Shown here: one piece after another, positions 23,240 through 32,091 of the stretch
Position numbering within the stretch: position 1 is the first letter of the stretch
How the letters are laid out: each line of letters starts with the position of its first letter
Assembly: GCA_937919625.1 (NCBI GenBank)
Contig: CALFRK010000127.1
Location: 1 to 42,826, forward strand
DNA length: 42,826 nucleotides
Reading direction: 5' to 3'
From: an uncultured Ilumatobacter sp.
Lineage (GTDB): Bacteria; Actinomycetota; Acidimicrobiia; Acidimicrobiales; Ilumatobacteraceae
The notes under the pieces: generated by a model
What the model was told of the DNA's origin: nothing
Seen by the model: only the letters and a program-made list of their open reading frames with translations
Database searches by the model: none
Translations under genes and position numbers: made by a program

Positions 23240-24279
23240 TTGCCGTGCTGATCGCTGGGGCTGTCTCGACGCTGATTTCGCTGTTCGGAACACGGTTTCT
23301 GATCATCTTCTTCCGCACACGCGGGCACGGGCAACCGATCCTTGGCAAGGAAGATCACGGGCCAGAGCACCACATGAGCAAGCAGGGCACGCCCACGATG
23401 GGTGGTCTGGCGATCGTGATTGCCGCCTTCATCGGGTGGGCCGCCGCCCACGTTCGAGATATCGCTTTCTCCGATCAGGCAATGATCGTTTGGGTCGGCG
23501 TGCTCGGCATGTCGACGATGGGCTTCCTAGACGACTGGATCAAGATTCGTAAAGGTCACAATCGGGGGATTTTCTGGAAGCAGAAGAACTACATCACGAT
23601 GCTGATGAGCTTCGGCCTGGCCTGGTGGCTGGTCGGAACGACAGGTGTCGACGAATCGATCACGTTCGTTCGTGCAGGCGATCTGGGGTTCGATGTTCCG
23701 GCCTTCGTCTGGGTGTTATGGGCCGGGGTGATCATCTGGGCGACCACCAATGCGGTCAATGTGACCGATGGCCTCGACGGCCTCGCCGGCGGTTCGGCGT
23801 TGATGGGTTTCGGCGCTTTCATGATCATCGGTTATTGGGCATTCCGAAATCCTGAGGTTTACGGCTCGGTGGTGAACCCACTCGACATGGGCGTGATGGC
23901 GGCCGGCTTTGCCGGCGCCTGCCTCGGATTCCTCTGGTGGAACGCGGCACCCGCCCGGATCTTCATGGGCGACGTAGGAGCGCTCGGCATCGGCTCGGCG
24001 CTGGCATTCTTGGCATTGACGCTGAATACCCATTTGTTGCTGATTCTGATCTGCGGCATCAATGTGATGGAGGCCGGCTCGGTAGCCATCCAGATGGGTG
24101 TGTTCAAGGCATCTGGGCGCAAGAAGCGGCTGTTCCGAATGTCCCCGATTCATCATCATTTCGAGTTGGCGGGATGGCCGGAGACGACGGTGATTATCCG
24201 ATTCTGGCTGATCTCAGCGATCTGTGTCGCCAGTGCACTGGCGATCTTCGTCGCCGACTACACGAGGGTGGTCGGCTGA
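23236..24279 (+). CDS. mraY: Phospho-MurNAc-pentapeptide transferase MraY
   Basis: MraY is a polytopic membrane enzyme. It moves phospho-MurNAc-pentapeptide to undecaprenyl phosphate, giving lipid I. The 347-residue product has the usual length and about ten hydrophobic segments. Motifs include KQGTPTMGGLAI, MGFLDDWIKIRKGHNRG with the DD pair, the loop NAVNVTDGLDGLAGG, GDVGALGIGSAL and the C-terminal MSPIHHHFELAGWPE with its His cluster. The ATG at 23236 overlaps the murE stop; the longer open frame inside murE is not homologous. murD begins one base after the stop. Confidence 0.97.
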   Translation: MIAVLIAGAVSTLISLFGTRFLIIFFRTRGHGQPILGKEDHGPEHHMSKQGTPTMGGLAIVIAAFIGWAAAHVRDIAFSDQAMIVWVGVLGMSTMGFLDDWIKIRKGHNRGIFWKQKNYITMLMSFGLAWWLVGTTGVDESITFVRAGDLGFDVPAFVWVLWAGVIIWATTNAVNVTDGLDGLAGGSALMGFGAFMIIGYWAFRNPEVYGSVVNPLDMGVMAAGFAGACLGFLWWNAAPARIFMGDVGALGIGSALAFLALTLNTHLLLILICGINVMEAGSVAIQMGVFKASGRKKRLFRMSPIHHHFELAGWPETTVIIRFWLISAICVASALAIFVADYTRVVG

Positions 24280-24280
24280 C

Positions 24281-25627
24281 GTGAGAGCACTCGTCCACGG
24301 ACTCGCGATCACCGGGATCTCAACGGTTCGAGCGTTGCAGCGTCACGGTTACGAGGTAGTCGCCACCGACGATGTTGCCGACGACACCAAACTCGAACGG
24401 GCGCTCGAACTGGGCGTGTCACTCGCATCATTACCAGACGGGCTCGAGCAGTTTGTCGCTGAGTTCGATCTGTTGTCACCCGCGCCCGGCGTGCCCGAGG
24501 GGCATGTGGTAATCGCCGCCGCCCGCGCTGCCGGCATTCCCGTTCAGAGTGAGATCGAGCTGGCCTATCGATGGGAACAGCGGCGCATCGGCGGTCCGCG
24601 TCCGATCCTGGCGATCACGGGCACCGACGGCAAGACCACGACCACCGAGCTGACTGTTGCGATCCTGAGGGCCGCCGGTGTTCGCTCTGAGGCGCTGGGC
24701 AACACCGATGTGCCACTCGTCGACGCTCTCGACAGCGACCTCGACGCGTTCGTCGTCGAGTGCACCAGCTTTCGTTTGGCGTGGACCGAGCGATTCCGGG
24801 CGGATGCCGCGGTGTGGCTGAACTTCGCGCCTGACCATCTGAACTGGCACGAGTCGATCGACACCTATCAGGCAGCCAAGGCGCGGATCTTTGGTCTTCA
24901 GGCGCCCACGGACGTGGCGATCGGATTCATCGATGACCCGATCGTGATGGGCCACCTTGACAGCGCCCCTGGGCGTCGTCGCACCTTTGGTGCCAGCGGA
25001 GCCGACTATCACCTGGCCGGCGGTGTGCTGATGGGTCCCGACGGTCCGATCGTCGACACCAGCGTGATGCGTCGCCGGCTGCCGCATGACATCACCAACG
25101 CGTTGGCGGCGTCGGCGCTCGTGCTCGAAACCGGGTTGGCGACGCCGGCCGCGATCGCCGAGGCGTTGTCAACATTCGAGGCCCCACGACATCGGCTCGA
25201 ACCGATCGGTACCGGTGGTGGCGTCGAGTGGTTCAACGACTCAAAAGCGACGACGCCGCATGCCGCATCGACGGCGATTCGGGCCTTTTCGTCATTGGTG
25301 CTGATTGCGGGGGGAAGCCGTAAGGGGGTCGATTTGTCGCCGATGGCCGCCGAGTCACACCGCCTGCGTGCGGTCGTTGCGATCGGCGAGGCTGCACCCG
25401 ACATACACACCATCTTCGACGGCCGGACCACTGTCGTCGATGCCAGCGACATGGCTTCGGCCGTCGACCAGGCTGCTGCGCTGGCCCGCCCCGGTGACGC
25501 CGTCGTGTTGTCGCCGGGGTGCGCCAGCTTCGACTGGTATACGGGATATCCCGCACGCGGCGACAATTTTCGCAGCCTGGTTCACGACTACCTTGGCATC
25601 ACGTCAGAGATGGAGACCACCACGTGA
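24281..25627 (+). CDS. murD: UDP-MurNAc-L-Ala-D-Glu ligase MurD
   Basis: MurD adds D-glutamate to UDP-MurNAc-L-alanine. The 448-residue product has the N-terminal nucleotide-sugar fold (ALVHGLAITGISTVRAL), LLSPAPGVPEGH, the ATP loop AITGTDGKTTTTEL, the central LNFAPDHLNWHES and the C-terminal domain with WFNDSKATTPHAAS and LSPGCASFDWY. Where most MurD proteins have NGKTT, this one has TDGKTT, a modest variation. The GTG at 24281 lies one base after the mraY stop and gives the expected start of the first strand. Its stop overlaps the ftsW GTG. Confidence 0.95.
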   Translation: MRALVHGLAITGISTVRALQRHGYEVVATDDVADDTKLERALELGVSLASLPDGLEQFVAEFDLLSPAPGVPEGHVVIAAARAAGIPVQSEIELAYRWEQRRIGGPRPILAITGTDGKTTTTELTVAILRAAGVRSEALGNTDVPLVDALDSDLDAFVVECTSFRLAWTERFRADAAVWLNFAPDHLNWHESIDTYQAAKARIFGLQAPTDVAIGFIDDPIVMGHLDSAPGRRRTFGASGADYHLAGGVLMGPDGPIVDTSVMRRRLPHDITNALAASALVLETGLATPAAIAEALSTFEAPRHRLEPIGTGGGVEWFNDSKATTPHAASTAIRAFSSLVLIAGGSRKGVDLSPMAAESHRLRAVVAIGEAAPDIHTIFDGRTTVVDASDMASAVDQAAALARPGDAVVLSPGCASFDWYTGYPARGDNFRSLVHDYLGITSEMETTT

Positions 25628-26955
25628 CGATCACCATGAATCCGTTGTCTGGTTCGGCAGATGTCCAAGCCAGGCGGGAGGCTGCGCTCGACCGACTTAA
25701 CGGCGGCAAGACGAAATCCGGCGAACGCGGGAACCCGCGCCGAACCAAGCCGTCACGACGCGCCGTGCAGCAGCGTCAGCCGCGTGCGATCGAGCGCCTC
25801 GGGCCAACGCCAAGCGTGTACTACGTAATTGCAGTGGTCGTCGCCATGTTCGTGATGCTCGGACTGGTGATGGTGCTGTCCGCCACCTCAGCCCGCAACG
25901 TCGGTGGCGAGACATCGCCATACGCGATCTTCAATCGTCAGCTGATCTGGGCAGGTCTCGGACTGGTCGGCCTGCTGGTGGCGCTCAACGTGCCCTACCA
26001 GCGGTGGCGGGCGTTTGTGATCCCAGGAGCGGTATTGGCGGCCGGCGCCATGATGCTGCCGTTCGTGCCAGGGTTGGGGGCGACGATCAATGATGCCAAC
26101 TCGTGGGTTCGGTTCGGCACGTTCGGATTTCAGCCCTCGGAGGTGCTCAAGCTGGCGGCGATCGCCTTCTTGGCCGACATGTTTGCTCGCAACCAGGAAG
26201 AACTGCATCTGCCGCGTCGCGGCCTGGTCCCGCTCGCCGTCGTTGCCCTGGCATGTGCCGGCGTGAGTTTTTTGCAGGGTGATCTCGGATCGGCGATCGT
26301 GCTGGCTTCGATCGTTCTGGCGGTCGGCCTGATTGCCGGCGTGCCGCTCGCCCACGTCGCCTTGATCTCGGCGATCGGGGCCAGCGGGGCTCTGGTGGCG
26401 ATCCTGTCAGATCCACGTCGATTCAACCGTCTCGCCGCATTCCGCGACATCGAAGGCAACAAGGAGCATCTCGCCTGGCAGTCGTGGCAGGGAATGCTCA
26501 GCATCGCCAACGGCGGTATGACCGGATCTGGCATCGGCGGTAGCAACTCCAAACTTGGTTACCTGCCGCTTGCCCACAGCGATTTCATTTTCGCTGTCAT
26601 CGCCGACGAACTGGGGTTCGTCGGATCGGTCGCCGTCGTCGGAGGTTTCGCCTTGCTGGTGTGGTTCGGCATCCAGACCGCACTCGCAGCCCCCGATCAG
26701 TTCGGGCTGATCCTTGCCGGTGGAATCTCTGCGTGGTTCGGTGTCCAAGCGATCGTCAACATGGGTGGTGTCGTCGGCCTGATGCCAGTGACCGGACTGA
26801 CTTTGCCGTTCTTCTCGGCCGGAGGCACATCGCTTTTCGTTTCGATGGTCTCCGCCGGTCTGCTGCTTAACGTCGCTCGTCGAGTTGTCACGTCGCCGTC
26901 CCATCAGGGTCGCCGGGCACATGGCCCGACCAAACGTCCCGCTCGATCTCTGTGA
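25624..26955 (+). CDS. ftsW: Septal SEDS glycosyltransferase FtsW
   Basis: FtsW polymerises lipid II at the septum together with FtsI. The 443-residue product has a roughly 65-residue basic, Arg/Gln-rich cytoplasmic tail before the first helix (about residues 66-87). About ten transmembrane segments follow, with family motifs SWVRFGTFGFQPSEVLKLA, GYLPLAHSDFIFAVIADELG and GLMPVTGLTLPFFSAGGTSL. The GTG at 25624 overlaps the murD stop; ATG at 25636 is an alternative four codons on. Placement between murD and murG supports FtsW over RodA. murG starts by a four-base overlap. Confidence 0.94.
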   Translation: MTITMNPLSGSADVQARREAALDRLNGGKTKSGERGNPRRTKPSRRAVQQRQPRAIERLGPTPSVYYVIAVVVAMFVMLGLVMVLSATSARNVGGETSPYAIFNRQLIWAGLGLVGLLVALNVPYQRWRAFVIPGAVLAAGAMMLPFVPGLGATINDANSWVRFGTFGFQPSEVLKLAAIAFLADMFARNQEELHLPRRGLVPLAVVALACAGVSFLQGDLGSAIVLASIVLAVGLIAGVPLAHVALISAIGASGALVAILSDPRRFNRLAAFRDIEGNKEHLAWQSWQGMLSIANGGMTGSGIGGSNSKLGYLPLAHSDFIFAVIADELGFVGSVAVVGGFALLVWFGIQTALAAPDQFGLILAGGISAWFGVQAIVNMGGVVGLMPVTGLTLPFFSAGGTSLFVSMVSAGLLLNVARRVVTSPSHQGRRAHGPTKRPARSL

Positions 26956-28076
26956 ACGGCTCGGGCAAAGCCGTGGCCGAAGTGTTTGCGATCGTGACCG
27001 GCGGCGGCACTGCCGGCCACGTGCTACCTGCGCTCGCCGTCGCCGACGGGCTCGTCGGTCATGGGCGAGTGGCCGGCTCGATTCACTACATCGGGGCCAA
27101 GCGCGGAGTCGAGACTCAGCTGCTGCCCCAGACGCCCTATCCGCACACGTTCTTCGACGTGGTCGGCTTCCAACGCAGAGTGACCAAACTCAATCTGGGG
27201 TTTCTCCCCAAGATGTGGCGATCACGCCGTGAGGCGATCGCATTGCTTCGCATCCTCAAGCCAAAGGTAGTCGTGAGCGTTGGTGGATATGCCAGCATGC
27301 CGGCCGTGTTTGCAGCCCGAAAGCTCAGGATCCCGATCGTCGTGGTGAGTTTCGATCTGTTGCCCGGCCGTGCCAGCAGGATGGCCGCCAGGCGGGCGGC
27401 GGCATGCGCTGTTGCATTTCCCGACTCCCCGTTGCCTAGGGCGGTGCTGACCGGCGCCCCGGTTCGCCGCCAGATACTCGACGTCGATCGGAGCCGCGAT
27501 CGCGGCGCGGCGCGACGTGTCTTGGAGCTGCCCGAAGACCGGTTCGTGGTGGCCGTGATGGGCGGTTCGCAGGGATCGGGCGTGCTCAACGAGGCCATCT
27601 GGCGGATTGCGGACGCCCGTCGAGATGATGTCGGTTTGGCGATCAGGCATGTTGTTGGCGACCGCTTCCTCACGAACGCGCCAACACCGATGACCGATGC
27701 TGACGAAGTGTTCTACCTCCCTGTCGGCTACGAATCGAACATGCCGGCGGTGTATGCCGCGTGTGATGTGCTGGTGGGTCGGGGCGGCGCCGGCACGGCG
27801 CATGAGGTGGCGGTGACGGGCACGCCCGCTGTGCTTGTGCCGTGGGCCAACTCGGCGGACGACCATCAAACCTTGAACGTCAGATGGTTGTCCGACCAGG
27901 GGGCGGCGATTCATCTGCCGGAGGCCCGACTCGACCAACTCGACGACGTGATCGATCGGCTTCGACGAGATCCTGACGAACGCCAGGCTGTGGGGTGCAA
28001 GGCATACGAGATGGGCGAGGTTCATCGCCGTGGAGCCTTGGCACAGCTGATCGAATCCGTGGCATCAACGTCGTAA
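26952..28076 (+). CDS. murG: Lipid II synthase MurG (N-acetylglucosaminyltransferase)
   Basis: MurG is a peripheral membrane GT28 enzyme. It adds GlcNAc to lipid I on the inner face of the membrane. The 374-residue product carries the glycine-rich loop VTGGGTAGHVLPALAVAD, SVGGYASMPAVFAA in the first domain, and MGGSQGSGVLNEA and GRGGAGTAHEVAVTGTPAVLVP in the nucleotide-sugar-binding second domain. The GTG at 26952 overlaps the ftsW stop and sits 13 codons before the glycine-rich loop. The 69-bp gap after it is the only sizeable break in the mraZ-to-ftsQ run. Confidence 0.96.
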   Translation: MNGSGKAVAEVFAIVTGGGTAGHVLPALAVADGLVGHGRVAGSIHYIGAKRGVETQLLPQTPYPHTFFDVVGFQRRVTKLNLGFLPKMWRSRREAIALLRILKPKVVVSVGGYASMPAVFAARKLRIPIVVVSFDLLPGRASRMAARRAAACAVAFPDSPLPRAVLTGAPVRRQILDVDRSRDRGAARRVLELPEDRFVVAVMGGSQGSGVLNEAIWRIADARRDDVGLAIRHVVGDRFLTNAPTPMTDADEVFYLPVGYESNMPAVYAACDVLVGRGGAGTAHEVAVTGTPAVLVPWANSADDHQTLNVRWLSDQGAAIHLPEARLDQLDDVIDRLRRDPDERQAVGCKAYEMGEVHRRGALAQLIESVASTS

Positions 28077-28093
28077 AACGGCGACTCGCGAAG

Positions 28094-28110
28094 CGGTGGG
28101 AACGCCACCG
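28094..28110 (+). other. Hairpin in the murG-murC gap
   Basis: CGGTGG (28094-28099) and CCACCG (28105-28110) form a perfect 6-bp GC-rich stem with a GAACG loop. It lies 18 bp after the murG stop, and murC starts 36 bp later. There is no T tract. It may be an attenuator, an RNA processing site or part of an internal promoter region; TAGCCT at 28130 is a weak -10 candidate. Confidence 0.4.
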
Positions 28111-28145
28111 GCGATGAACCCTGCGGCACTAGCCTGAGCCACGTC

Positions 28146-29564
28146 ATGACCAAAGTGACCGAACCCTCCGTACCACTGCCGCCGCTCGATCTGTCCACAC
28201 CAAAGCGTTTGCACGTGATCGGTGCGGCCGGCCCCGGCATGAGCGCGATCGCTCTTGCGCTGGCACAGATGGGACACCATGTCAGCGGCGTCGACATTCG
28301 CGAACGTCAGGTGCTCGACCGTCTGCGCGCCGCCGGCGTCACCGTGCACATCGGACACAAGCGCTCGAACGTCATCGGCTGTGATGCGGTCACTGCATCG
28401 ACGGCTATCTCGCCCGATCTGAACGAGCTCGACGAGGCTCGCAAGCTCGGGGTCACCGTGCTCAGCAGAGCAGGCATGCTCGCCTCCATATGTGCCCAGG
28501 CCAAGTCGTTGGCTGTCGCCGGCACGCACGGCAAGACGACAACAACCTCGATGCTGATGCTGATCCTCGTCGAGGCAGGCCTCAGACCGAGCTTCGTGAT
28601 TGGTGGAGACGTAACCGACATGGGCACCGGTGCGCAGTGGACGGGCGGTGATTGGTTCGTGGTCGAGGCCGACGAGAGCGATGGCACCCACCTTGAATTG
28701 CCGCTGCACGGCACGATCCTCACCAACATCGATACCGATCACCTCGACTACTACGGTTCGATCGAGCAGATCGAAGCCGCCTTCGACCGATACCTGGCGC
28801 AAATCCCCGGTCCCAAGGTGGTGTGTGCCGATAACCGGCGCTCGGCGCGAATCGCTGCCCATCACGACGTGGTCACCTACGGGATGCACGAATCGGCCGA
28901 CGTACGAGCGGTCGCGGTGCGAGCCGACAGCGGCTCGTTTCACTTCGACGTCGAACGCGACGGCGCCGTTCTGGCCACGGTGCATCTGCCGCTTCGCGGC
29001 GAACACAACGTCGTCAATGCCACCGGAGCATTGGCGATGGCGGTCGAGATCGGTATCGACCCACAGGTCGCTGCGGATGCCTTGAACAGGTTCGGGGGAG
29101 TCGCACGACGATTCGACATCCGCGGCCACGACGCTGGGGCGACCTTTGTCGATGACTACGCCCATTTGCCGACCGAGATCAACGCCGTGCTGCGCGCTGC
29201 CCGCGACAGCGGCGACGGGTGGCAACGCACGATCGCCGTGTTCCAGCCCAACCGATACAACCGTATGGCCGAGATCTGGCAAGAGTATGCGGACGCCTTC
29301 GTGGCAGCCGATGTCGTGGTGCTCACCGACATCTATTCGTCGGGAACCGAACCGATTCCTGGCGTCACGGGCAAGCTGGTGCTCAACGCGGTGTTGGACG
29401 CGCATCCCCGGACCCCAGTTGTCTGGCTGCCGCGCCGCGACGAACTCGTTACCTATTTGGCGGGCGCTGTTCGTGCCGGTGACGTGTGTATCTCGATGGG
29501 CTGTGGAGACATCGCCTCGTTGCCAGACGAGGTGATGGCCTTCCGGCGTGGGGCTGCCGGATGA
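28146..29564 (+). CDS. murC: UDP-MurNAc-L-alanine ligase MurC
   Basis: MurC adds L-alanine to UDP-MurNAc. The 472-residue product has the N-terminal Rossmann loop HVIGAAGPGMSAIALALAQ, the ATP loop AVAGTHGKTTTTSM, FVVEADESDGT, LTNIDTDHLDYYGS and the C-terminal FVDDYAHLPTEI and FQPNRYNR segments, all in order. It uses an unusually long proline-rich leader of about 20 residues before the first strand. The ATG at 28146 is the first start after the gap. The stop overlaps murB by ATGA. Confidence 0.96.
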   Translation: MTKVTEPSVPLPPLDLSTPKRLHVIGAAGPGMSAIALALAQMGHHVSGVDIRERQVLDRLRAAGVTVHIGHKRSNVIGCDAVTASTAISPDLNELDEARKLGVTVLSRAGMLASICAQAKSLAVAGTHGKTTTTSMLMLILVEAGLRPSFVIGGDVTDMGTGAQWTGGDWFVVEADESDGTHLELPLHGTILTNIDTDHLDYYGSIEQIEAAFDRYLAQIPGPKVVCADNRRSARIAAHHDVVTYGMHESADVRAVAVRADSGSFHFDVERDGAVLATVHLPLRGEHNVVNATGALAMAVEIGIDPQVAADALNRFGGVARRFDIRGHDAGATFVDDYAHLPTEINAVLRAARDSGDGWQRTIAVFQPNRYNRMAEIWQEYADAFVAADVVVLTDIYSSGTEPIPGVTGKLVLNAVLDAHPRTPVVWLPRRDELVTYLAGAVRAGDVCISMGCGDIASLPDEVMAFRRGAAG

Positions 29565-30556
29565 CCAACGTCGAATCCTCGTTGGCTGCAGCCGCGTCGT
29601 TGCTCGGCGATCGCCTCGGTGCTCGGCTCGAACGCGACGTGTCGCTGGCGGCGATGACGACCTATAGGGTCGGGGGCGCGGCGGCCCTGTTTGTCGATAT
29701 CGGCTCGACCGACGACCTGATCGCCGTTGCCGAGGCCCGGGTCGAGACCGGTGTTCCGGTACTGGTCATCGGCCGTGGGTCGAACATGCTGGTTGCCGAT
29801 CACGGCTACCGCGGGATCGCGATCTCGATTGCCAACTTCGCCGATCAGATTGACATCCCGCAAGTACCCGCTGGCCGGCGAATCGTAACCGGGGGCGGCG
29901 GTGTGGCGTTGCCCGTGCTGGCGCGCCGCACGGCGGCGGCCGGTCTGACGGGGTTCGAATGGGCCGTCGGCGTGCCCGGTTCGATCGGCGGCGCGGTCAA
30001 GATGAACGCCGGCGGACACGGCTCAGACATGGCGGCCAGTCTGCTCGATGTGCTGGTGTTCGACATGAACTGTCCGTCGGCTGCTGCGCACCGTATTCCG
30101 GTCGAGCAGTTGGGCCTGCGGCTACGTGCGTCGGCGTTGCCGTCCTCAGCTGTCATCCTCGAGGCCCGTCTTGGGCTGGCCGATGGCGACCGCCACACGG
30201 CCGAGGCAGAACTCACCGAGATCGTGCGATGGCGAAGGGAACACCAGCCGGGCGGGCAGAACTGTGGGTCTGTGTTTGTCAATCCGGTCCCCGGTGAAGT
30301 TGCCGCAGGTCGATTGATCGACGGGATTGGCTTGCGCGGGTTTCGAATCGGCTCCGCCTGGGTCTCGGAGAAACACGCCAACTTCATCCAGGCCGGCGAA
30401 GGCGGCACGGCCGCCGATGTGCGGGCCGTGATCGAAACGGTGCGCAACAGCGTGGCCGAACAGACCGGCTACCGATTGCGCACCGAGGTCCGTCTGGTCG
30501 GTTTTGACGACACAGATCCGCTGTCGTTCGACGATGTCATGGCCGAACCGATATGA
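29561..30556 (+). CDS. murB: UDP-N-acetylenolpyruvoylglucosamine reductase MurB
   Basis: MurB reduces the enolpyruvyl group of UDP-GlcNAc-enolpyruvate with NADPH and FAD to give UDP-MurNAc. The 331-residue product has the FAD domain motifs TTYRVGGAAALFVDI, VLVIGRGSNMLVAD and GFEWAVGVPGSIGGAVKMNAG. The C-terminal part has NCGSVFVNP (proton-donor Ser) and AWVSEKHANFI. Being in the cluster between murC and ftsQ, it is probably co-expressed; it overlaps both neighbours by four bases. In mycobacteria murB lies elsewhere, so this order is informative on lineage. Confidence 0.95.
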   Translation: MTNVESSLAAAASLLGDRLGARLERDVSLAAMTTYRVGGAAALFVDIGSTDDLIAVAEARVETGVPVLVIGRGSNMLVADHGYRGIAISIANFADQIDIPQVPAGRRIVTGGGGVALPVLARRTAAAGLTGFEWAVGVPGSIGGAVKMNAGGHGSDMAASLLDVLVFDMNCPSAAAHRIPVEQLGLRLRASALPSSAVILEARLGLADGDRHTAEAELTEIVRWRREHQPGGQNCGSVFVNPVPGEVAAGRLIDGIGLRGFRIGSAWVSEKHANFIQAGEGGTAADVRAVIETVRNSVAEQTGYRLRTEVRLVGFDDTDPLSFDDVMAEPI

Positions 30557-31869
30557 GCGGACCGGGCAACCACGAACGCGAGACTGACCCGGCTGCGATC
30601 GATGAACTCGTGCGTGCCTTTTCAGGCGACGAGGACCTCACGCCCGATCTCACTCCCAATGATGTAGACCACCCTGCGGATCGGGTCGATGACGCCGATC
30701 GCGGCCCGACGCAACCGGTCGAACCGGCGCTACCTGCTTGGGTCACCGAAGCCGAGGCCGCGGAGCGCGGGGAGGCCCCGCCCGAAACGGTTCTGCACGA
30801 ACAGATCCTGATCGTCGAAGCGGCGCCGTCCGACCCGACCCCGCCAGCGACGAAGATGATCCGCATCGACGACTACAACGGCTCTGTAGCGATCGAGGAT
30901 CTGCCGCGCGCCGTTGATCCGACCCCACCCAAACACGCCAGCGGTGCCAGCGGTGCTGGTGCTGCCAACATCATTGCGATCGAGGACGCGGATCTGCCCG
31001 ACGCCGTATATGTCGAGGGCAGCCTCGACCGATCAGGCTCGCGGTCGATCGTGTTCATCCAAGATGACGACACCGACGACGCCCTGGCACCCGAATCCGA
31101 GCGCGATATTCGCCGAGGCATCGAGCCGAGAATGCGCGAGCGACGGCGGGCGGTCAAGCGCGCCCAGGGCCGAAGGCGTCTCAAGTGGGTTCTGCTGGGG
31201 GTTGTGATCGTGTTGATCGTGGTTGGCACACTGGCCCTGCTGGGGTCTGGTCTATTCGCGATCCAGGAGGATCAGGTGTATGTCTCGGGGGCCGTGTACA
31301 CGAATACCGAGCAGCTTCAGGTGGTGATCGACGATCTCGTCGGTACGCCGGTGCTGATAGCAGACACCCAAGCTGCCGAGCACCAGATCGAAGCGATTCC
31401 ATGGGTCGAATCCGCCCGAGTCCGAACCGATTTTCCGCACTCGGTCAGTATCGAGATCAGAGAACGCAAGGCGATCGCTACCTATCAGGGCCCCGATCAG
31501 CGATTTCGCGTGCTCGATCGGTCTGGACGGGTGCTCGATGTGATCGACAATTATCCATTTGCGTATGTACTAATCGGGGGTCCTGACCCAGTCGATCTCG
31601 ATGCTGGCCAGTTCACGCCATACGGATACGCGGCCGCCGCCGATCTGGGTAAGAACCTGACGGGTTCGATCCGGGGCCGGGTGCACTTGATCGAGGTCAC
31701 CTCCGATGGGTCGCGTCTCGTTATGCATATCGATGACGGCGTTGAGGTGCGCTTTGGCGAGGCGCGTGATCTGCTCGTCAAGCTGGTGCGGCTCGAAACC
31801 GTGCTGTCGGCCGGCGGTGTTCCCGAGTCGGGTGTGATCGACGTGTCCACCAACCAGGTGACACGATGA
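30553..31869 (+). CDS. ftsQ: Cell division protein FtsQ with long acidic cytoplasmic domain
   Basis: FtsQ is a bitopic scaffold that recruits FtsL and DivIC. The 438-residue product has one membrane helix at about residues 211-232 after a basic run (EPRMRERRRAVKRAQGRRR). A POTRA domain (about 236-305, VYVSGAVYTNTEQLQVVIDD and WVESARVRTDFPHSVSIEI) and a beta domain beginning RFRVLDRSGRVLDVI follow. The cytoplasmic part is unusually long, about 180 residues, with about 40 acidic and 11 Lys/Arg residues. It contains recurring short motifs such as VAIEDLP and IAIEDADLP. The ATG at 30553 overlaps the murB stop. A 221-bp gap separates it from ftsZ. Confidence 0.92.
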   Translation: MSGPGNHERETDPAAIDELVRAFSGDEDLTPDLTPNDVDHPADRVDDADRGPTQPVEPALPAWVTEAEAAERGEAPPETVLHEQILIVEAAPSDPTPPATKMIRIDDYNGSVAIEDLPRAVDPTPPKHASGASGAGAANIIAIEDADLPDAVYVEGSLDRSGSRSIVFIQDDDTDDALAPESERDIRRGIEPRMRERRRAVKRAQGRRRLKWVLLGVVIVLIVVGTLALLGSGLFAIQEDQVYVSGAVYTNTEQLQVVIDDLVGTPVLIADTQAAEHQIEAIPWVESARVRTDFPHSVSIEIRERKAIATYQGPDQRFRVLDRSGRVLDVIDNYPFAYVLIGGPDPVDLDAGQFTPYGYAAAADLGKNLTGSIRGRVHLIEVTSDGSRLVMHIDDGVEVRFGEARDLLVKLVRLETVLSAGGVPESGVIDVSTNQVTR

Positions 31870-31880
31870 CGGGTGGCGCC

Positions 31881-31899
31881 CCGCCCGCGATACGGGCGG
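31881..31899 (+). other. Strong hairpin just after ftsQ
   Basis: CCGCCCG (31881-31887) and CGGGCGG (31893-31899) form a perfect 7-bp GC stem with a CGATA loop, 11 bp after the ftsQ stop. No T tract follows. It may attenuate read-through from ftsQ so that ftsZ depends mostly on its own promoter in the rest of the gap, or protect the upstream mRNA 3' end. Confidence 0.5.
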
Positions 31900-32028
31900 C
31901 CGGGTCGGTCCCTGTCCAGTCGGGCGTTCACTGGGCTAGCATCACCGCACGCAGCGGGCGTGACGTGCCAGGATGGTGCGCGGAGCCCGTACACGTGCTT
32001 CGATATGTCTCTCTCTGAACGAAGAATT

Positions 32029-32091
32029 ATGAACCAACAGCAGCCCAATCGTGTTCCAACTGATCGCTACCTTCGACGGAGGTTCCACTGA
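32029..32091 (+). CDS. Possible 20-residue leader ORF coupled to ftsZ
   Basis: An ATG at 32029 opens a 20-codon frame ([20 protein letters not shown]) whose TGA shares its last base with the ftsZ ATG (TGATG). The ftsZ ribosome site GGAGG lies inside this frame as the Arg codons near its end. The same frame is open upstream to about 31873. The overlap style is the same as at other junctions in the cluster, which is why it is listed. No ribosome site is clear before the ATG, and coding is unproven. Confidence 0.3.
   Translation: MNQQQPNRVPTDRYLRRRFH

Noticed and set aside
27222-29405. Long minus-strand open frames opposite murG and murC
   Set aside because: They are high-G+C shadow frames rich in Arg and His, with no family resemblance and lying under clear mur genes.
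30553-31180. FtsQ cytoplasmic part as a separate gene
   Set aside because: There is no stop or ribosome site between it and the membrane helix, and the frame is continuous from the murB overlap.
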